DNA from: Physocladia obscura | Lineage: Eukaryota; Chytridiomycota; Chytridiomycetes; Chytridiales; Chytriomycetaceae | DNA: 23,187 nucleotides | Assembly (NCBI GenBank): GCA_027596945.1 | Contig: JADGJH010000260.1 | Span: forward strand, 1-23,187 | Direction: 5' to 3' | In this document: in pieces, positions 19,946 through 23,187 of the stretch | How positions within the stretch are numbered: position 1 is the first letter of the stretch | How the letters are laid out: every line of letters begins with the position of its first letter | Made by a program: the position numbers and the translations under genes | The notes under the pieces: model-generated | The model's database searches: none | The model's input: the letters and a program-made list of their open reading frames with translations, nothing else | Told to the model about the DNA's origin: nothing

Positions 19946-20139
19946 TTAATTTCTTCTTATTTTTACTTGTCCTTCTCAAACTTTCTCTCTCCTGCTTTTT
20001 TTTTTTGTTTTTGTGTTTATCTCTCTTTCATATTTTATTGAAGGAGAAAATGAAAGAAAAAAATTGTCCAGCTTATTTCGATTTGGGTACTTTGACTTCA
20101 TTTTTCGTTAGTTTTTTGTTTTTATGAGAATGGGAGATA
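19946..20139. other. convergent spacer with C/T-rich tract
   Basis: The stops of the PH gene and the ABCG gene face each other across 194 bp. The spacer is strongly C/T-rich on the plus strand from about 19950 to 20035, then A-rich. No poly(A) hexamer stands out, and no gene is visible. Confidence 0.5.
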
Positions 20140-22533
20140 TTAAAATAGAAAAGGAAATAACTGTGAATTACCGAGTCTACCAAGATTATAGTAAGCCAAT
20201 CCAATCAAAGATAGCATAATTAGCAGCAATATTAGGCAGCAATACGTGACATTAAGACTTTCATCCCCAAAGAGATTAGAAATCAACAAATCTCCCAGCG
20301 TACTACCCTGTAACTGACTTTTGATGGAACCTTCAAACGCGTATTTCATTGGAGAAACATACTTGATCCATCGCAACCAAACCGGTATTTGCGATGTGTT
20401 AACAAAAAATCCGCTGAACAACTGAATTTTTTACTTAACTTTAGTTTTACCAAAAAAAAACAAGCAAACCATCATAGGCATTAAAATTAGTGGAACAGCC
20501 AATAAAGCTACTTGAAGATTTGGAAATGAGCAAGCACAACAAACGCCAATCGAGAATCCAACTAAAGAGGCAAGAATGACAATTCCAATTAAGGTTAAAT
20601 ATCTGGTCACATCATTTGCAAGTCCAGCCATAAAGTAAATAATTGAAATTTGTGCCCTATTAAGTCGTTTTTTAAATAAGTGTATGTGTTTAAGTTGGGG
20701 TATTTCCAGAACTTGCCACGGAAATATAATTTGTAAGGGGAGTTCAACTCCAACTTTAGTTAAAAAGTAGGCAGGGAGAGTGTAATAGCCAGCACCGAAT
20801 TCTCTCATAAAAACGTGTTTTGCCTGTCCGAAAACCATCAAATTTTCCTATTGAAAATAGAAACGTTTGAAAAACGAAATATATGTACGCACACACAATA
20901 ATACCTGAGAGTTGGAAAAAATGCCATTTATTGAAATAAAGAATAGAACGCCCATTGTATTTTGTTGGACGACTGCCTCAGTCTGGTTATCTTGTTTCAA
21001 ATAAATTAACCCGATAATGATTGCAATTGCAACATATTGAACTGTTCGATGGCGTAGAATCATTGGATTTCTAAAGCTATTTTTCGATTCTCGTCCAAAC
21101 AAGTAGAGAACCTGCGTGTTTCAAGCAAAAAAAGTGTAAGAAAAAAGGTTGGAAAGATATCAAAACAAATCAAATTAACTTGAGTTCCGAAAGAGGCAAT
21201 TGTTCTTTTTGAGTCTTCCGAAATTCCGGTACTGCAAGGGGCATTTACAGCCTCAGCAATTTTTAATTGTGCCTCACTACCTTTCCAAAGTCCGAGCAAT
21301 CTTTTAATTCTCTCCTTATTGGATTCTCCAACAATTCTTTTCACCACGACGTCATTTTTGGTAAGTTCATCCTCCTCTAACGGAATAAGAGACATTTCAT
21401 CCTCGTTGTTGACAATATGATAAAAGAAAAAATCTGCCGGGTTGCTAGTCTTTGGACACGGATATCCAAGTCGCGCGAAATAAGTTATTGCCTCATGAGC
21501 TGGACCTTGATACATCACACTCCCTTCTGCAAGCAACAAAAGATCATCAAACAAATGAAAACATTCACTTGATGGTTGGTGAATTGTCGCAACAATTGTT
21601 CTTCCATCCTTGTGAGCAATATTTGCAAGAGTTTGTATTACTGAAAATGCTGTGAATGTGTCAAGTCCTACAATTTTTTTTTTTGTTTTAAAAAAATTAT
21701 TCAAGATATTTACTTGCGGAAATATTGTTTTTACCTGATGTTGGCTCATCAAGAAACAAGACTTGTGGATTTGTAACCATTTCCTGTAAAGTGATTATTT
21801 TTAGAATTAAAATTAGAGACAAACCATCGCCATAGCGCATCTTTTACGTTCACCGCCACTGATTCCTTTAATATGTGTATCTCCAATAATAGTATCTTTG
21901 CATTTTTGTAGGTTGAGCTCATTAATAATATTTTTGACGCGTTTTGTGCGCTCTTCGATACTGACAGTTTTCGGCAGACGCAACGTAGCACTCATGGTGA
22001 TGGCCTCCGTTACCGTCATTGTAGATAAAATCACGTCATCTTGGAATACAAATCCACTTATTGCTTTGATTTCGGATCCTACAACCGAAACGGAATTCAC
22101 TTTAATTTCTCCAGTCATGGAACCAATTTTAACCTCTCCAGCTAATTATATAAAATTTTGATTATCATTAAAAAAAAAAACTAAAAATTTAAACACACCG
22201 AGGAGATTCAAAAACGACGTCTTTCCGGCTCCCGAGGCTCCCATAACTGCGGTGAATTTTCTTGGCTTAAAAATCTGTACGTGTTGTTTAATGGTGAAGG
22301 TGGAAAATGGAAATATCGTACTCCTGTGATATCCTAAATTAAAGTTTAATATGGGCCTAAATTTCAAAATCAACAAACCGTCAAAATTGTTTTTTCAGTG
22401 ACAACCTGTTAAATAGTAAATCCCGTAAGTAATCTGAATGATAAATTTTTTGACACACCTTTTTGCTGCCTTCAGTTGACTTTATCGGCACTTTAAAGTT
22501 GAGGCTCTTGAACACAATCTGGCATTCTGCCAT
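20140..22533 (-). CDS. ABCG (WHITE-type) half-transporter
   Basis: Eleven exons: 22533-22459, 22405-22379, 22333-22322, 22274-22199, 22141-21825, 21783-21735, 21667-21180, 21111-20905, 20847-20720, 20656-20470, 20421-20140; 615 aa, normal for a half-size ABCG protein. The nucleotide-binding domain comes first: Walker A GASGAGKT (50-57), signature ISGGERKR (157-164), Walker B VLFLDEPTSGLD (177-188), H-loop IHQPS. The membrane domain follows from about residue 360 with six likely helices, the conserved MKYAFEG segment and a short C-terminus. Such proteins dimerise and export lipids, sterols or drugs; the substrate cannot be read from sequence. The ATG at 22533 is the only in-frame Met. Two exons are tiny (27 and 12 nt). 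Splicing 20470 to 20421 restores MMLFSGFFVN. The intron 20719-20657 is 63 nt with no in-frame stop, so its retention would add 21 residues. Confidence 0.88.
22322..22333 (-). other. 12-nt microexon in the ABCG gene
   Basis: GATATCACAGGA encodes Asp-Ile-Thr-Gly, which supplies the conserved piece between KTIL(T) and IFKPRKFTAVMG in ABCG proteins. It is flanked by TTTAG on the 5' side and GTACGA on the 3' side. Reading through either flank meets a stop or breaks the family alignment. Confidence 0.75.
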
Positions 22534-23187
22534 TGATATTTTCGAAATTTTGTCAAATTTTTGAATTGCAGTTTTTCTATCTTTTTTCAACTGAAATCAT
22601 CGATTGAGCAAAAGTAGCAACAACCAACTCCAGTCAGAAATTCTGCCAGACAGATCACCTTGCAACACTGCACACTACATGTTGAGTCTTGTGTTGATGG
22701 GATTTCTTTTGAACTGTTCACATTGGTATCATTCTAATTTTAGGTCAAAAATTTTCTTGTTTATTTCCAATAATAGAACACATCCCAATGTGATTACTCA
22801 TTGTGAACTGTTCCTATAAATATTGTTATTTTCTTGTTTGGATTTATGAGACAAAGTTGGAATTTTATGTCTCCACTCTTAGTTGCTATAATCCATTTTT
22901 TGTAGTAAATTGTGCAATAGTAGCTAGGGAACAAGCATAAGGTTCTGGTAAGTTGTACAAGACTGGTTATAATTTTGCTGGTAGCTGTAACAACTTGAGT
23001 CAACTAATTCCATACTAGATATCTCAGAACTAAATGACAAGATCAAGATAGAAGTAAAGACACTTTACCGCAGTATGAAATTTGTCCAAATAAATTTTTC
23101 ACAAATTGATTTTCAACTTGAATTTTAACTTCTTTTTTTTTTTTTTTGTTTTGTGCCACTACCATCAATAAACTCTTAAAACCAACA
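22534..23187. other. CpG-poor right edge, no gene recognised
   Basis: Upstream of the ABCG start, this 654-bp stretch has AT-rich sequence and a run of T near 23130-23146. No reading frame resembles a protein. Only one CpG is visible between about 22605 and the end, like the left edge of the window. The ABCG promoter must lie in its first part. Confidence 0.55.

Noticed and set aside
20430..20470. Donor GGTAAAAC at 20452-20451 for the last ABCG intron
   Set aside because: It is in the wrong phase for every usable acceptor. The donor after ATG at 20470 restores MMLFSGFFVN.
22604..22819. Open frame in the right flank
   Set aside because: Short, no recognisable features, in a CpG-poor non-coding segment.
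1..23187. tRNA, rRNA, CRISPR or transposon genes
   Set aside because: I saw no cloverleaf-like sequence, rRNA segment, spaced repeat array or transposase/reverse transcriptase motif on either strand.

Overview
The window is nuclear DNA of a eukaryote with compact, intron-rich genes. I assign nine protein-coding genes with about 47 introns, nearly all GT-AG and mostly 41-76 nt long. The gene set and structure (fungal-type ATP synthase subunit b, Snu114, a bZIP factor, an ABCG half-transporter, very short introns) fit an early-diverging fungus. A kinesin-8 motor of the KIF19 type, which in animals acts at cilium tips, suggests a flagellated lineage such as a chytrid. That lineage call is inference; no rRNA or organellar marker is present.

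Layout. Bases 1-1864 hold no convincing gene and are strikingly poor in CpG. A minus-strand RING/RBR ubiquitin-ligase gene (1865-3989) carries an internal tandem duplication. It is divergent from the plus-strand spliceosomal GTPase gene SNU114 (4147-7602). SNU114 is followed closely by a bZIP-type gene (7671-8865) that converges on a kinesin-8 gene (8889-11660, minus), with 23 bp between the stop codons. Upstream of the kinesin, on the same strand and tightly packed, lie cytosolic Xaa-Pro aminopeptidase P (11705-13944), mitochondrial ATP synthase subunit b (14018-15206) and ribosomal protein eS26 (15449-16200). A plus-strand gene (16444-19945) encodes an N-terminal PH domain followed by a long Ser-rich disordered tail with repeated motifs. 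It converges on a minus-strand ABCG half-transporter gene (20140-22533) that contains 27-nt and 12-nt exons. The right edge (22534-23187) is again CpG-poor and has no recognised gene.

Functional picture. The genes do not form a pathway. They are housekeeping functions (splicing, translation, oxidative phosphorylation, peptide turnover) mixed with regulatory or accessory ones (ubiquitin ligase, transcription factor, PH protein, motor, transporter). The points most worth a second look are the exon-level duplication in the RBR gene with matching intron positions, the bZIP basic region lacking its invariant Asn, the GC-AG and A-tract introns in the kinesin, the microexons in the ABCG gene, and the abrupt change in CpG content at both edges of the gene block.

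All exon boundaries were worked out by hand from splice motifs, phase and protein-family alignment from memory. Summed coding lengths are divisible by three for every model, but no transcript evidence was available.
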